The position numbers were made by a program, and so were the translations under genes. Below are positions 8,383-18,300 of a stretch of 64,000 nucleotides of DNA, piece after piece. The stretch comes from Pseudohongiella spirulinae. GTDB taxonomy: Bacteria; Pseudomonadota; Gammaproteobacteria; Pseudomonadales; Pseudohongiellaceae. Position 1 is the stretch's first letter, and the number at the start of each line of letters is the position of its first letter. The DNA lies in NCBI RefSeq assembly GCF_001444425.1, contig NZ_CP013189.1:1860001-1924000 (forward strand), given 5' to 3'. The notes beneath the pieces were generated by a model. The model did not search any database and was not told the origin of the DNA. It worked only from the letters and a program-made list of their open reading frames with translations.

Positions 8383-8925
8383 TCAAGATTTATGACGCAA
8401 CAAACCCACCGCAGAGATACTGCCCCATGCAAGCTCCAGTACAAACACAGGCAGATTATCGTCAAGATACAGAATGGGCACCAGGGCATAAGCTGCCGTC
8501 ATGTTGTACCAGAGAAAGCGGCGGCGCTGGATCACCCCACTGGCAAACAGCAGGTAAGACAAGCCAAACAGTAATGTCCCTGCCCAACCCAGCAGACTCA
8601 TGCCTGTATAAAAATCAAACAGACTCCGTCCCATGCCAACGAGGCCCAGCACCACGCAGGGTGCGATCAACCACCGTTCCGACAGCTTAAAAGAGACCTG
8701 CGGCGCGTATCGCAGCACGATTGCCAGGCTGATCAGCGCCCAGAATACATTGGTTGCCGCCGCCTGCCAGGATGCAATCACAACCGAACTGAAGACCAAC
8801 ATTAAGGCGGCCAACAGATTTACAACATAATACATCCGCACGCGCGGATCATGCGTCAGTGCCAGATAAAAATGGGCAAGCAAATACGAGACAGTGCCCA
8901 GCCAGCCAATCAGAGAAACCAGCAT
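8383..8925 (-). CDS. Small inner-membrane protein with internal duplication (CBU_0592-like)
   Basis: A 180-residue membrane protein with about six hydrophobic segments. Residues 4-70 and 108-177 resemble each other: both begin L(I/L)GW(L/A)GT, both have a hydrophilic turn, and both end in a helix followed by Leu-Arg. This suggests a duplicated three-helix module similar to CBU_0592-type proteins. It ends a run of three minus-strand genes (11198 to 8383) with gaps of 4 nt or overlaps, so it is likely cotranscribed with the substrate-binding-like protein. Function unknown. Confidence 0.65.
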   Translation of the reverse strand: MLVSLIGWLGTVSYLLAHFYLALTHDPRVRMYYVVNLLAALMLVFSSVVIASWQAAATNVFWALISLAIVLRYAPQVSFKLSERWLIAPCVVLGLVGMGRSLFDFYTGMSLLGWAGTLLFGLSYLLFASGVIQRRRFLWYNMTAAYALVPILYLDDNLPVFVLELAWGSISAVGLLRHKS

Positions 8926-8929
8926 TCAA

Positions 8930-9997
8930 TCACCGGGCCGGAACAATCTGCAGATGCATGTTTTTCACATACAATTCCTTGCCGACATGCGGACCGTTTA
9001 ACACCACAACCAGACTTTCATCTGTCATTGTGCGATAGATCTGCTCGCTCGGTGAAGCCTCGCTGATCAGATCACTCCAGCGTAACACCATGGCACGGGT
9101 TCCTTGTGGAATTGCGAAATGCTGCGCAGGGTTCGTGCGCGTATTGCCGACAATCACCGGGAATCCCTCAGCAGCCACCAGCTCAACAACATCAGTCTGT
9201 AGTCGCTGTTCAAAGTCACCACTTGCCTCTATAGAAGAAATGATGCCGGCCTGCAGCAAACGTTGATGACTGATATTAAAACGCGCAATAAACTGTTCGC
9301 CCTGATCCGTTACCGGTGAAATCAAATGCAGACTGGAAATGCTGTCCAGGGCTGCAACCGGTCTCACCAATTCCATCTGATCAGGAAATTCATCCTGCAA
9401 CAGGGCACTGGCAACCGAATCAGTCATTGGCAGCAGGTCAATGGCATTGTTCAACAAGGCCCGCATGGCCTCCTGTTCGCTGGCAAAAATAATCGGATCT
9501 ATTAGTATTTCGTCCAGCTCGGCACCATAGCTGTAACCAGCAACCTGCCCGAAACGCAGTCCGGAAAAATCCGTCGTCTCATCCCGAAAATCGTGAAACT
9601 GGCGGTTGTAATACAGGCGATTACGCACTTCAAACAGCGGATCGGAAAACACCACCTGCCCTTCCCGCGACGGTGTCCTGAAATAAGGAAACGACACCAG
9701 GGAAGCGTCTTCTGCCACACGATTAAAACCGTAAGCAAAGTCAAAATACTCAAACTGTGCCGTGTAGCCCATATCATGCAACACCAGACGCACAATCCGC
9801 GCCGCACTGCCCAACCCATTGCCAGATATTGTGTTACGTGGCTCCATCACATAAGGCGGCCAAATATCAGTCAGCACTGGCAAATCCACGGTCTCTGCCG
9901 CCCGCACCGACTGTGACATGAACGTCACAAGCAGCAACAAACTGAACACCCGGGAACGTACAGCACACTCTTTACTTATGTCTTTTAAGCAGACCAT
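8930..9997 (-). CDS. Periplasmic solute-binding-like protein (family 3 type)
   Basis: About 355 residues with a Sec signal (SRVFSLLLLVTFMSQSVRA) followed by a type-3 solute-binding pattern: VLTDIWPPYVMEP at the mature start, then FPYFRTPSREGQVVFSDPLF and GQVAGYSYGAELD. Such proteins bind amino acids or act as sensor ectodomains. No ABC permease or ATPase is nearby, so it may be a stand-alone sensor or chaperone rather than a transport part. The start is taken at the ATG at 9997, overlapping the upstream gene's end by 26 nt; earlier codons in frame lie in that gene and are not convincing. Confidence 0.7.
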   Translation of the reverse strand: MVCLKDISKECAVRSRVFSLLLLVTFMSQSVRAAETVDLPVLTDIWPPYVMEPRNTISGNGLGSAARIVRLVLHDMGYTAQFEYFDFAYGFNRVAEDASLVSFPYFRTPSREGQVVFSDPLFEVRNRLYYNRQFHDFRDETTDFSGLRFGQVAGYSYGAELDEILIDPIIFASEQEAMRALLNNAIDLLPMTDSVASALLQDEFPDQMELVRPVAALDSISSLHLISPVTDQGEQFIARFNISHQRLLQAGIISSIEASGDFEQRLQTDVVELVAAEGFPVIVGNTRTNPAQHFAIPQGTRAMVLRWSDLISEASPSEQIYRTMTDESLVVVLNGPHVGKELYVKNMHLQIVPAR

Positions 9998-11198
9998 ATA
10001 CAACCACCAGAATGACGAATAACAATGCCGAACCCGACAGCAGCACATCGATCTCGCGCGAAGCAACAAAACTGAGCACCCGCGACACGCCACTGTCGGT
10101 ATAACCCAGCACCGGGCGAGATATGAATTCGCGACTGTATTGCACCAGTCCCAGCGACAACTCCATGATCGCAATCAGGGCAATCGCAGCCAGAATGACA
10201 TCTGTCAGATAGGTACTGAATTCGCGCCGACTACGATCCAACTCATTAATACGCGCACTACTGGCCTCAATCAGCCGATTGCCATTGGCCACAACATCGT
10301 CAAACTCCCAAGCCTGCATGATGCCATCAACCACCCGGCGCATGGTGCGATTCATAAAACTTTTCTGAACCCCAAACTGAATCTGCAGCATTTGCATGCG
10401 CTTTCGAGTCCGCGTTAATTCGGCTTCAGCCTTGCGGGCATTTTTTTCAAACTGAGCACTCGATAAATTCAATTGCGCCTGTCGATTCAGAATGTGCTGC
10501 ACCGCATAATAATACTGCGACAAACGCATTGCCGCGCGCAGCATGCGGGTTCGCGCCGGATCAGCGTCAACAATGACGTAGTTCAGCCAGGTCATGGAGT
10601 AATCCGTTTCGCCCGCAATCAAACGTTGCGCATCGTCGGGTCGCGCCGTATCGCACAGCCATTGCTCAAGAAACGTCTGCATCGCCGGGTCGGGCAGAGA
10701 ATCCTTGGCGATCAACACAGTACGCGCTGTCCAACTCTCATCCACAAGCGACTGAACGGTTTCCGACGCTTGCTTGTCAAGATAAGTGTCGGGGATTTGC
10801 GTGGCGGCGTCGGCCAACAGCCGGGATACGGCCGGCAGGTGCGTGACCATCAATTCACGAGCATGGCGCTGGGCAAACTCTTCGACCTGCCGCGGATCCA
10901 GGTGTTCGCGATAATTCAGACAGATCTCGACGATCGCCATGCCCACAGGAAACACATGAAAGACAATCTCGCCACGATCAACCGCCTGCCGATAAACCAC
11001 CAGGCGTGTGTCGTAATTATCTTCGTCCTTTCGATCAAAGTCAGACAAACGGCTGTTCAGGTCCCGATTCGGCACACACAGTAGCTCGTCATCCGCCGGC
11101 ATAGCGGACAGCACCTGTTGGTAGTCACGCGAGCGCGGATCCAGGCCGGGCTGCAATCGCAGTGAGGTGTGGATGGGGGTAAACGTCACAATCTGCAC
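9972..11198 (-). CDS. Unrecognised protein with coiled coil and two C-terminal membrane helices
   Basis: I do not recognise the family. The 408 residues split into a soluble N-terminal region (to about 260), a coiled coil (NARKAEAELTRTRKRMQMLQ) and two C-terminal hydrophobic segments (VILAAIALIAIMELSLGLV and LLSGSALLFVILVVVYGLL), ending LLKRHK. A large soluble part followed by a helical stalk and C-terminal helices recalls CorA or DUF155-like layouts, but I see no diagnostic motif. The start is the GTG at 11198 with AAGGA upstream. It is followed without gap by the solute-binding-like gene, so the two products may act together in the envelope. Confidence 0.6.
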   Translation of the reverse strand: MQIVTFTPIHTSLRLQPGLDPRSRDYQQVLSAMPADDELLCVPNRDLNSRLSDFDRKDEDNYDTRLVVYRQAVDRGEIVFHVFPVGMAIVEICLNYREHLDPRQVEEFAQRHARELMVTHLPAVSRLLADAATQIPDTYLDKQASETVQSLVDESWTARTVLIAKDSLPDPAMQTFLEQWLCDTARPDDAQRLIAGETDYSMTWLNYVIVDADPARTRMLRAAMRLSQYYYAVQHILNRQAQLNLSSAQFEKNARKAEAELTRTRKRMQMLQIQFGVQKSFMNRTMRRVVDGIMQAWEFDDVVANGNRLIEASSARINELDRSRREFSTYLTDVILAAIALIAIMELSLGLVQYSREFISRPVLGYTDSGVSRVLSFVASREIDVLLSGSALLFVILVVVYGLLKRHK

Positions 11199-11265
11199 AG
11201 GCTTGGTCCTTGTTGACGGATAACAGAGCTGGGCGCGAAACGCCGTTGGCAACCATAGCAGAGCA

Positions 11266-12702
11266 TCAACACTCACTCAAATTGATCGGAATGTTCACCG
11301 CCAGACCGGCTTCCGAGGTTTCTTTGTATTTGTCACTCATATCAGCCGCCGTTTGCCACATGGTGCTGATCACCGCATCCAGTGACACTTTGGCCTTGGA
11401 TGGATCGCCGAACAGTGCCAGTTGCGATGCTGTCACCGCCTTCACCGCGCCCATGGCGTTGCGTTCAATGCAGGGAATCTGCACCAGCCCGCCGACCGGG
11501 TCGCAGGTCAGGCCCAGATGATGCTCCATGGCAATTTCAGCCGCCATCATCACTTGATCGACACGGCCACCACGACAGGCCGTGAGCCCTGCTGCAGCCA
11601 TCGCCGAAGAGACACCGATCTCCGCCTGACAGCCACCCATAGCCGCTGAAATGGTTGCCCGCTTTTTAAACAGGCAGCCAATTTCTGAGGCGGTGAATAG
11701 AAACTCCCTGATCACTTCCTCGTCCGGCCTGTCCTGCTCAAACACCAGCAGATACCAGAGCACGGCGGGAATCACACCGGCAGCCCCGTTGGTCGGTGCC
11801 GTCACCACACGCCCAAAAGCCGCATTTTCCTCATTAACAGCCAGTGCAAAGCAACTCAACCAGTCGAGCGTATGAGAGAAACCTGTGCCTGACTCACGAA
11901 TCACATAGCGCCATGTGTCTTTGTTATAGTCGATATCATTATCAAGCAAGCGTCGATTGAAAGCAGCGGCGCGGCGCGTCACATGCAGATTACCCGGCAG
12001 TTCGCCATTGGCATGACAGCCACGATACAGGCACTCATACATCGCTTGCCATATCTGCATGACGGCCTGATGCGTCTCGTCTGAACCGCGCCAGGTCAAT
12101 TCATTTTTCTCTACCACCTGCGCGATAGACAAGCCGGTTTCCGAGCACCAGCGTTTAAGATCAGCGGCCGTCTCTATCGGGTGCGGCAGCTCAACAAAAT
12201 CCACCGCGCTGGTGCCCAGCTCATCGAGCCGCGACACAAAGCCGCCGCCAATCGAAAAATACACCGCATTATGATCTGTGCCATCAGCAAACTCAGCCAC
12301 AAAACGCATACCATTGGGATGCTCCGGCAAGGATTCCTGAGCGCAAAACTGCACACACTGCTGAGGGTCAAAAGCCAGCAACTGCTCGCCAGCCAGTTTA
12401 ATGGTCTTGTCATGGCGGATGGTTTGAATGGTGTCAGCCAGGCGGTCGACCGGAAAAGTCACCGGATCGGCACCCGACAGGCCCATCATGATCGCCACAT
12501 CCGTGCCGTGACCTTTGCCAGTCTTGGCCAGCGAGCCGTACAGATAGACCCGCACACTTGCCAGCGCCGCCCGAGGTGGACGCTCAGCATTCAGCTCCGC
12601 CACAAAGCGTTGCGCAGCCCGCCACGGCCCCAGTGTGTGGGAACTGCTCGGGCCGATGCCAATTTTGAACATATCCAGCACGGATATTGATTCACGGGTC
12701 AT
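11266..12702 (-). CDS. sdaA: L-serine ammonia-lyase, single-chain iron-sulfur type
   Basis: Deaminates L-serine to pyruvate and ammonia with a [4Fe-4S] cluster. The 478-residue single chain starts [20 protein letters not shown], with GPSSSHT at residues 17-23. The cluster cysteines are seen in [16 protein letters not shown] and QIPCIER. The start at 12702 has AGGGAA upstream; the frame continues 26 codons further, but those codons fall in a REP remnant and are rejected. The gap of 67 nt to the next gene is small, so readthrough into the coiled-coil gene is possible. Confidence 0.95.
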   Translation of the reverse strand: MTRESISVLDMFKIGIGPSSSHTLGPWRAAQRFVAELNAERPPRAALASVRVYLYGSLAKTGKGHGTDVAIMMGLSGADPVTFPVDRLADTIQTIRHDKTIKLAGEQLLAFDPQQCVQFCAQESLPEHPNGMRFVAEFADGTDHNAVYFSIGGGFVSRLDELGTSAVDFVELPHPIETAADLKRWCSETGLSIAQVVEKNELTWRGSDETHQAVMQIWQAMYECLYRGCHANGELPGNLHVTRRAAAFNRRLLDNDIDYNKDTWRYVIRESGTGFSHTLDWLSCFALAVNEENAAFGRVVTAPTNGAAGVIPAVLWYLLVFEQDRPDEEVIREFLFTASEIGCLFKKRATISAAMGGCQAEIGVSSAMAAAGLTACRGGRVDQVMMAAEIAMEHHLGLTCDPVGGLVQIPCIERNAMGAVKAVTASQLALFGDPSKAKVSLDAVISTMWQTAADMSDKYKETSEAGLAVNIPINLSEC

Positions 12703-12719
12703 AGGTGTTCCCTGGTGCC

Positions 12720-12744
12720 GGGGATGGAGGCAGTCTAGGTCCCC
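12720..12744. repeat. Degenerate REP unit upstream of sdaA
   Basis: GGGGATGGAGGCAGTCTAGG followed by TCCCC, three changes from the common unit. A trace of the second stem (AAAGCGTTTTGGTGG) follows, so this is a decayed left end of a composite element. Confidence 0.7.
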
Positions 12745-12948
12745 AGCCGTTGCCATTGATAAAGCGTTTTGGTGGGGCACATCTTACTCCGACTCCCAGC
12801 CATGGTGCGAAAAAATTACGCATGCGAAAGACAACTATAGCTAACAAGCCACATCAATCAAGGCCTACAGCACCTCGCCGGCACATTGGCGCAGTTTATG
12901 CATCATTGCTTCGTGATGATGGTTAACCGCGAGACCGATGGTAGACGC

Positions 12949-12975
12949 GGGGGACGGAGGCGGTCTACGTCCCCC
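12949..12975. repeat. Single REP unit upstream of the parB-like gene
   Basis: An intact unit with an extra G and C at the ends, 36 nt before the parB-like ATG. It lies between divergent sdaA and parB-like genes, not between convergent ones, so a terminator role is unlikely here. The rest of 12745-13011 shows nothing else I can identify, apart from a GTGTG-aggg-CACAC hairpin at 12994-13007 that puts the ribosome site in its loop. Confidence 0.85.
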
Positions 12976-13011
12976 GCGCACTACCACCTGACTGTGTGAG
13001 GGCACACGGCC

Positions 13012-13944
13012 ATGAGCGCCATGCAGAGTGACAAGGCTACAAGTGAGCTGAAACGCGTCCTGAGGGTCAGCGTGGATGAGGTGCTGCCCAAACCTCAGGT
13101 GCGCAAGCAGTTTCGCAACATCGACGCCCTGGCCGAATCGCTATTGGTGGAAGGACAGCAAACACCAATCATCGTCTCACCGCGCAATCAGGCCGGAAAG
13201 TATGTTATCCAAAAAGGTGAACGTCGCTGGCGGGCCTGCATTCAGGCGGGCATCAGTCACATCGACATTATCGTCAATGAGCGTCAGCTAAGTGAGCTGG
13301 ATGAGACCGCCGGTGAGCTGATCGAAAACATTCAGCGCGAGGACCTGACGGCGCTGGAAATTGCCCACGCTCTGCAGAAATTTATCAATGAAGGCTGGAA
13401 GCAAGTCGACATCGCCAAACGACTGGGGAAATCAAGCAAATATGTGAGCGCGTATCTTGGCCTGCTCAAACTACCGCCCTGTGTACTGCAACTATACGAA
13501 CAGGGCATCTGCGCCGATACCGACACGCTGAATATTCTGCGGCAGTTACACGAACTGGATGAAAAGCGCTGCAATGACCTGTGCGTCGAAGCCGCCGGGC
13601 GAGGCATACATCGTCAGCGAGCGCGAGATGTGCTGAACGAAACATTTATTAAACTTGACTCGGCTTCACGCAACTCACCTTATGGTCGCTTATTAAAATT
13701 CGCTGAAACAACAGCGCTCAACAATCGACAAAACACCTGGCAGATTACTTCGCCGGACGACCTGCGCATTATCGTCCGTATTACCAGCGGCCCCTACAAT
13801 CGTCAACTGGGCGAGCTGCTCACCGACAGAATCTCCGACAATGCGCGCGAAGTATGGCTCAAGCTTGAGCAGGATGCCGGGCAGATACTTTGCATGAAGG
13901 CGTCTGAACTCAGAATCGTCCGTTTGGAAAAACGAGACTCGTAG
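13012..13944 (+). CDS. Orphan ParB/RepB/Spo0J-family protein
   Basis: A 310-residue ParB-like protein with an N-terminal nuclease/CTPase-type domain (IVSPRNQAGKYVIQKGERRW; GERRWRA motif at 69-75), the ENIQREDLTALEIAHAL linker and a helix-turn-helix near 132-155 (QVDIAKRLGKSSKYVSAYLG). The C-terminal third is unlike chromosomal ParB. No parA is next to it and no parS-like palindrome was found. It resembles plasmid KorB/RepB-type proteins, so it may be a remnant of an integrated element or a transcription regulator. It overlaps the convergent gene by 35 bp. Confidence 0.8.
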   Translation: MSAMQSDKATSELKRVLRVSVDEVLPKPQVRKQFRNIDALAESLLVEGQQTPIIVSPRNQAGKYVIQKGERRWRACIQAGISHIDIIVNERQLSELDETAGELIENIQREDLTALEIAHALQKFINEGWKQVDIAKRLGKSSKYVSAYLGLLKLPPCVLQLYEQGICADTDTLNILRQLHELDEKRCNDLCVEAAGRGIHRQRARDVLNETFIKLDSASRNSPYGRLLKFAETTALNNRQNTWQITSPDDLRIIVRITSGPYNRQLGELLTDRISDNAREVWLKLEQDAGQILCMKASELRIVRLEKRDS

Positions 13945-14905
13945 CCAGTCCCGTATTCAACCAGCTCAATGGATCCAGACTCGCTTTATTTCTGAACAAT
14001 CGATCTCGCTGTTCTTCATCCAGGGCATCGGCTGATTTCTGCGCCTGCATATAGGCATCTTCTGCACGGCGTTGATAGCCAAACTGCTGGTGCCATCCCG
14101 ACAGATCCAGCCAGGCCTGAGCCAGGGTAGCCTGCTCAATCTGTTCATCAGTCAGATATAGATCAATGACACCCTGCAAAGCCTGCCGCCCCTGACGATA
14201 ACCGTGACGGTCGTGCGCAGGATCATTTGCAGCCAGGCGGTGACTGCCACTATGACTGGTCTGAATACGCCCTGCCCGCGTGTCGCCAGCCCTGTGGTGA
14301 TGGGCAAACAGCCAGGACATCGCCGCCATGTCGCGCAACATTTCCGGCAGATCCGGGTAGGCTTGACCGTAGTGATCCGATGCCAGCTCAATGGCCTGTG
14401 TTGTCAACCGATAGGCCGCTTCCAGTTCTGGCAGAACGGCAGAGAGATCTGTCGAGCGATTGATTTCACCACCGTTAAAGTAGGCCAACAGGTGCCAGTG
14501 CGCACGCACCTGCGAGACTTTAATAAAGATTGGATGATCCGGCTCGTAGTGTGCCGTGTAAATACCCATGGCTGTGGACAGGTCACGGCGCAACTGGGGC
14601 CAATCCTGCTGCTTTAATCGATGCTGCAGCAGATGCTGTATGGCTGGCAGTTGACTAAGACCATAAGGCCCCTCGGCCGCACGGTAAGCCTGTACCGCTC
14701 GTTCCATCAACGTAGCTGAATCCGCATCGAGCGCCTGACGAAAAATTTCATCTGCCTCAGCAATTGACCAACCGACGCCCTGCACAAACCCCTGCTCAAG
14801 CTTTTCCGACAACGTCTGGCCATAAATTGCGGACACAGGTGATACGGCGACCACCAGCGCAATACCGAACGTTGCCAGACGACGAACGCTGGCTAAACGT
14901 GACAT
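13910..14905 (-). CDS. Exported TPR-like protein of unknown function
   Basis: A 331-residue protein with a Sec signal (LATFGIALVVAVSPVSAIYG) and a helical, Ala/Leu-rich body with paired-helix patterns (LMERAVQAYRAAEGPYG; AEDAYMQAQKSADALDEEQR) that resemble tetratricopeptide repeats. There is no catalytic motif. It is alone on the minus strand and its last 35 bp overlap the end of the parB-like gene. I cannot assign a function; a periplasmic scaffold is the most that can be suggested. Confidence 0.65.
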   Translation of the reverse strand: MSRLASVRRLATFGIALVVAVSPVSAIYGQTLSEKLEQGFVQGVGWSIAEADEIFRQALDADSATLMERAVQAYRAAEGPYGLSQLPAIQHLLQHRLKQQDWPQLRRDLSTAMGIYTAHYEPDHPIFIKVSQVRAHWHLLAYFNGGEINRSTDLSAVLPELEAAYRLTTQAIELASDHYGQAYPDLPEMLRDMAAMSWLFAHHHRAGDTRAGRIQTSHSGSHRLAANDPAHDRHGYRQGRQALQGVIDLYLTDEQIEQATLAQAWLDLSGWHQQFGYQRRAEDAYMQAQKSADALDEEQRDRLFRNKASLDPLSWLNTGLATSLVFPNGRF

Positions 14906-14996
14906 TTTGATTTCCCCTTTTCCAGTCGGGCTATTGATCTGACGCCCTATTACCCGACAGTTTGAGGATAACAGAATTTTTGGGGTTTGTGGGAGT

Positions 14997-15081
14997 GCGC
15001 GGGGGACGGAGGCGGTCTACGTCCCCCGCGTTTACGCATGCGTAAAACGCGGGGGACGTAGACCGCCTCCGTCCCCCGCGC
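14997..15081. repeat. Head-to-head pair of REP units, 85-bp near-perfect palindrome
   Basis: Units at 15001-15027 and 15051-15077 are inverted copies joined by CGTTTACGCATGCGTAAAACG, with a single unpaired A. It sits in the 392-bp space between the divergent exported protein and the TonB receptor. The remaining 15082-15312 turns AT-rich near 15180-15240 (TTTTTTATTGTTATTG, TTATAAAAG), a plausible promoter zone for the receptor operon, though no clean -35/-10 pair is visible. Confidence 0.9.
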
Positions 15082-15312
15082 CCCACCTCCGCCCTACCCG
15101 CGCACCACTCTCGCGCAAAACCCCACCCACAGCATCCAGCGTTCTGAACCCATAAGTCCTGACCGCAAAACCCCCAGACAAATTTTTTATTGTTATTGAT
15201 CAGATGCTTATAAAAGAAACTCTCAAAAAAAGCCTTCCAAAAACATGCTTGGCACGAAACCTGCTCAAGCCCCGTAGTCATCAATAATCAGTCGTCTATG
15301 AGGAACCGCTCC

Positions 15313-18300
15313 ATGCCCACACACCACAACGCCAGCAAACATCCTTTCAGACTTAACATGCTGTCTGCTGCCATTTCCGCAGCCATCTTTCCGATCAGCG
15401 GTGCAGTCAGCGCACAGCAGTCCGCCGATATGCCAACGCTGGAAGAAGTCGTTGTAACCGGATCACGTATCACACGTTTCGAAGGTGACTATGTGGCCCC
15501 CGTTCTTTCTCTGGGTACCGAACAGATGCAAGCAGCCGGTACCGTTAACGTGGAAGACTTTGTGAGCGAAGTCGGCGCACTGGTCGGCTCTACTGGCTCG
15601 TTTGAATCAGCTAGCGGCTCTAACGGTACAAGAACAGGTATCAACGCTCTGAACATGCGAAACCTGGGCACCAACCGCACATTGGTGATGGTCAACGGCC
15701 GACGCCACGTCAGCTCTATCGCCACGGGTGAGCCGTTAGTTGATACCAACACCATTCCAACTGCCTTGATTGAACGCATCGACATTCTCACCGGCGCCGC
15801 CTCCGCTGTATACGGAGCCGATGCGGTATCAGGTGCCGTGAACTTTGTCTTGAAAGATGATTTCGAAGGCTTCGACATGCGCACCCAGGCTGGCATTTCC
15901 GGCGAAGGTGATGCCGAGCAGTTTTTTGCCTCGTTCGTCTGGGGCAGCAACTTTGCTGACGGTCGCGGCAACGTGACTGCCAGCTACGAATTTCGCGGTC
16001 AAGAGTCCCTGCAGATCTTTGAACGTGATTATGGCCTGACAGGACGCCAGTACATCGTGAACAACCCGGCTGAGTATCGCCAGGCCGATGACCCCAACGT
16101 GCCAGACCGAATTGTAGCCGGCGATCGTCGCTATATCTTCACTGCTCCTGACGGACGTTACGACATCCTGGGCTTCAATACTGCAACTGGCGCCCCCCTG
16201 GCATTTGGCGATATCAAGTTGAATGCCCGCGGCCAGCCATTCGACGCAGGCAGACCAGTATCAGGTGCCACATCTTTAGGAGGTGACGGCACACCAACAG
16301 CCTTCTTTACCAGCCAGTTTCTGCCTGAGTCAGACGTACACGCCATCAACCTGAACAGCCGCTACGATCTGAGCAACAGTGCCACAGCGTTTACTGAATT
16401 GAAGTACGTCACCACTGACACCGTAAACCCACGCTCGTCATCCTTCACATCCGTGCTGGAACTGAGTATGGAGAACCCCTTTATTCCGGATTCTTTCGAC
16501 ACGGCCCTGGCCGGCATCCAGGATCCCGTGGTTAATCTGGCACGTGATGACCTGGAGCTTCGTCCGTTCAATGATATTACACGTGACACTTTCCGCGTGG
16601 TGGCCGGTGTACGTGGCGATATGACCGACTGGCTGAACTACGAGGTGTCACTGAACTACGGTCAGACTGACGTAACCTCAAGGCTGACCAACATCCGCCG
16701 AGAAGACCGCTACTTTGCTGCACTGGATGCTGTAACAGACCCCGCAACCGGCCAACCCACCTGTCGTTCCAACCTCGACCCTTCTGCTGTGCCGGCCGTG
16801 GACAATATCGTATCTTCATACAACACAGCTGTCTGGGGAGACCCAGCCAATAGCAGCTTCACTCCGGGACCGAACAGCGGTTGTGCACCGTTTAACCCCT
16901 TCTTTGACGGGACATCCGGCTACTTCACACCTGGTGCACTTGACCCTTCAAACCCCAATGCGGCTGCCATCGCCTTTATGACCGGCGGCGGCGTCCCCCT
17001 GGTGGATAACGGCGAAATCACACAAAAAGTGGCCAACGCGTTTATCGCAGGCAGCAGCTCCGGCTTCGGACTGGAATTGCCAGCCGGCCCCATCGACTTT
17101 GTGCTCGGCGGCGAATACCGTGAGGAAGAAGTCAGCAACAATGTCGACCCGATTCGCAGCAACCCCAATGGTCTCACACCGCTGAACTTTGAACGCAGCA
17201 GCGCGTCCTCATTCGACGTCGCGGAAGTGTTCACTGAACTGTCCGCTCCTGTATTCGAAGACCTGGGGCCGTTTATGCAGGCGCTGCGTTTGGACGGTGC
17301 CTATCGTTTCTCCGACTACTCAACCATTGGTCAGACCAGCGCCTTCAGTATCGGTGCCAACTGGACCCTCAACGACAGCGTAATCCTGCGCGGCTCTTTT
17401 GGACGTGCCGTACGATCACCCAACCTGAACGAGCTGTTCTCACCAGATAACGAAGGTTCATTCCGACCGGACGACCCCTGTGAACAGGCTAACCTGGGTA
17501 GCCAGTCAGCCAACACTATCGCCAACTGTGCGGCTGATCTGTCAAGGCTCGGTCTGGATCCGAACACCTTCGTATCGGCCTCGCCTGTCGGCCGCCCCGG
17601 CGTGATCGGCGGCAACCCGTCACTGCAGGAAGAAACCAGCGACACCAACACCTTTGGCTTTGTCCTGACCCCCACATTCATGCCCGGCCTGGTCGCCACA
17701 GTGGATGTCTGGGAGATCGAAATGGATCAGGGCATCCTGTATCCGAATTCAACAGAAATCGTGGAACGTTGTTACGACGCACCCAGCATGGATAACGCGT
17801 TCTGTTCCTTGTTCACTCGCGCCACGGACGGCATTGTTGGGGTCATCATCGACGTCGAGCAGCGACCGGTTAACGTCAGCCAACTGAACACCTCCGGCGT
17901 AGACTTCAGCGTGAGTTATCAGACGGACCTGGGTTTTGATCGCGGCACTTTGATGCTGGGATTCAACGGCAGCTACCTGAATGATCTGCTGGTGCAGCCC
18001 ACTGTAGCGCCACGTCAGATAGATCAGGCAGGCATGGTCACCACCTTGTTGGGACAACAGGCACCTGAGCTGGTTGCCAACTTCAGCGCCAACTGGCAGC
18101 GTGGCCCTCTGTCCGTCAACTATCGCCTGCATCATCAGAGCGAGCTGGACATCTACACCGAAGAACAGTTGGAAAGACAGCCCGATATTTCAGATTACCT
18201 GAACACAAAAAATCTGTTTGTACACGACATTCAGGCTGAATACGCATTCAACGAAGGCTTGAAAGCCTACCTGGGTGCCAACAACGTGGGTGACCGTAAA

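Noticed and set aside
8930-8998. Complete ABC importer around the solute-binding-like protein
   Set aside because: No permease or ATPase gene lies in the neighbourhood; the adjacent membrane protein does not have permease features.
12703-12780. N-terminal extension of sdaA
   Set aside because: Codons lie in a REP remnant; the ATG at 12702 has a ribosome site and matches the family start.
13910-13944. Convergent overlap of the parB-like and exported genes as a sign of misannotation
   Set aside because: Both frames stay consistent to their stops and the overlap is short; real 3' overlaps of this size are common.
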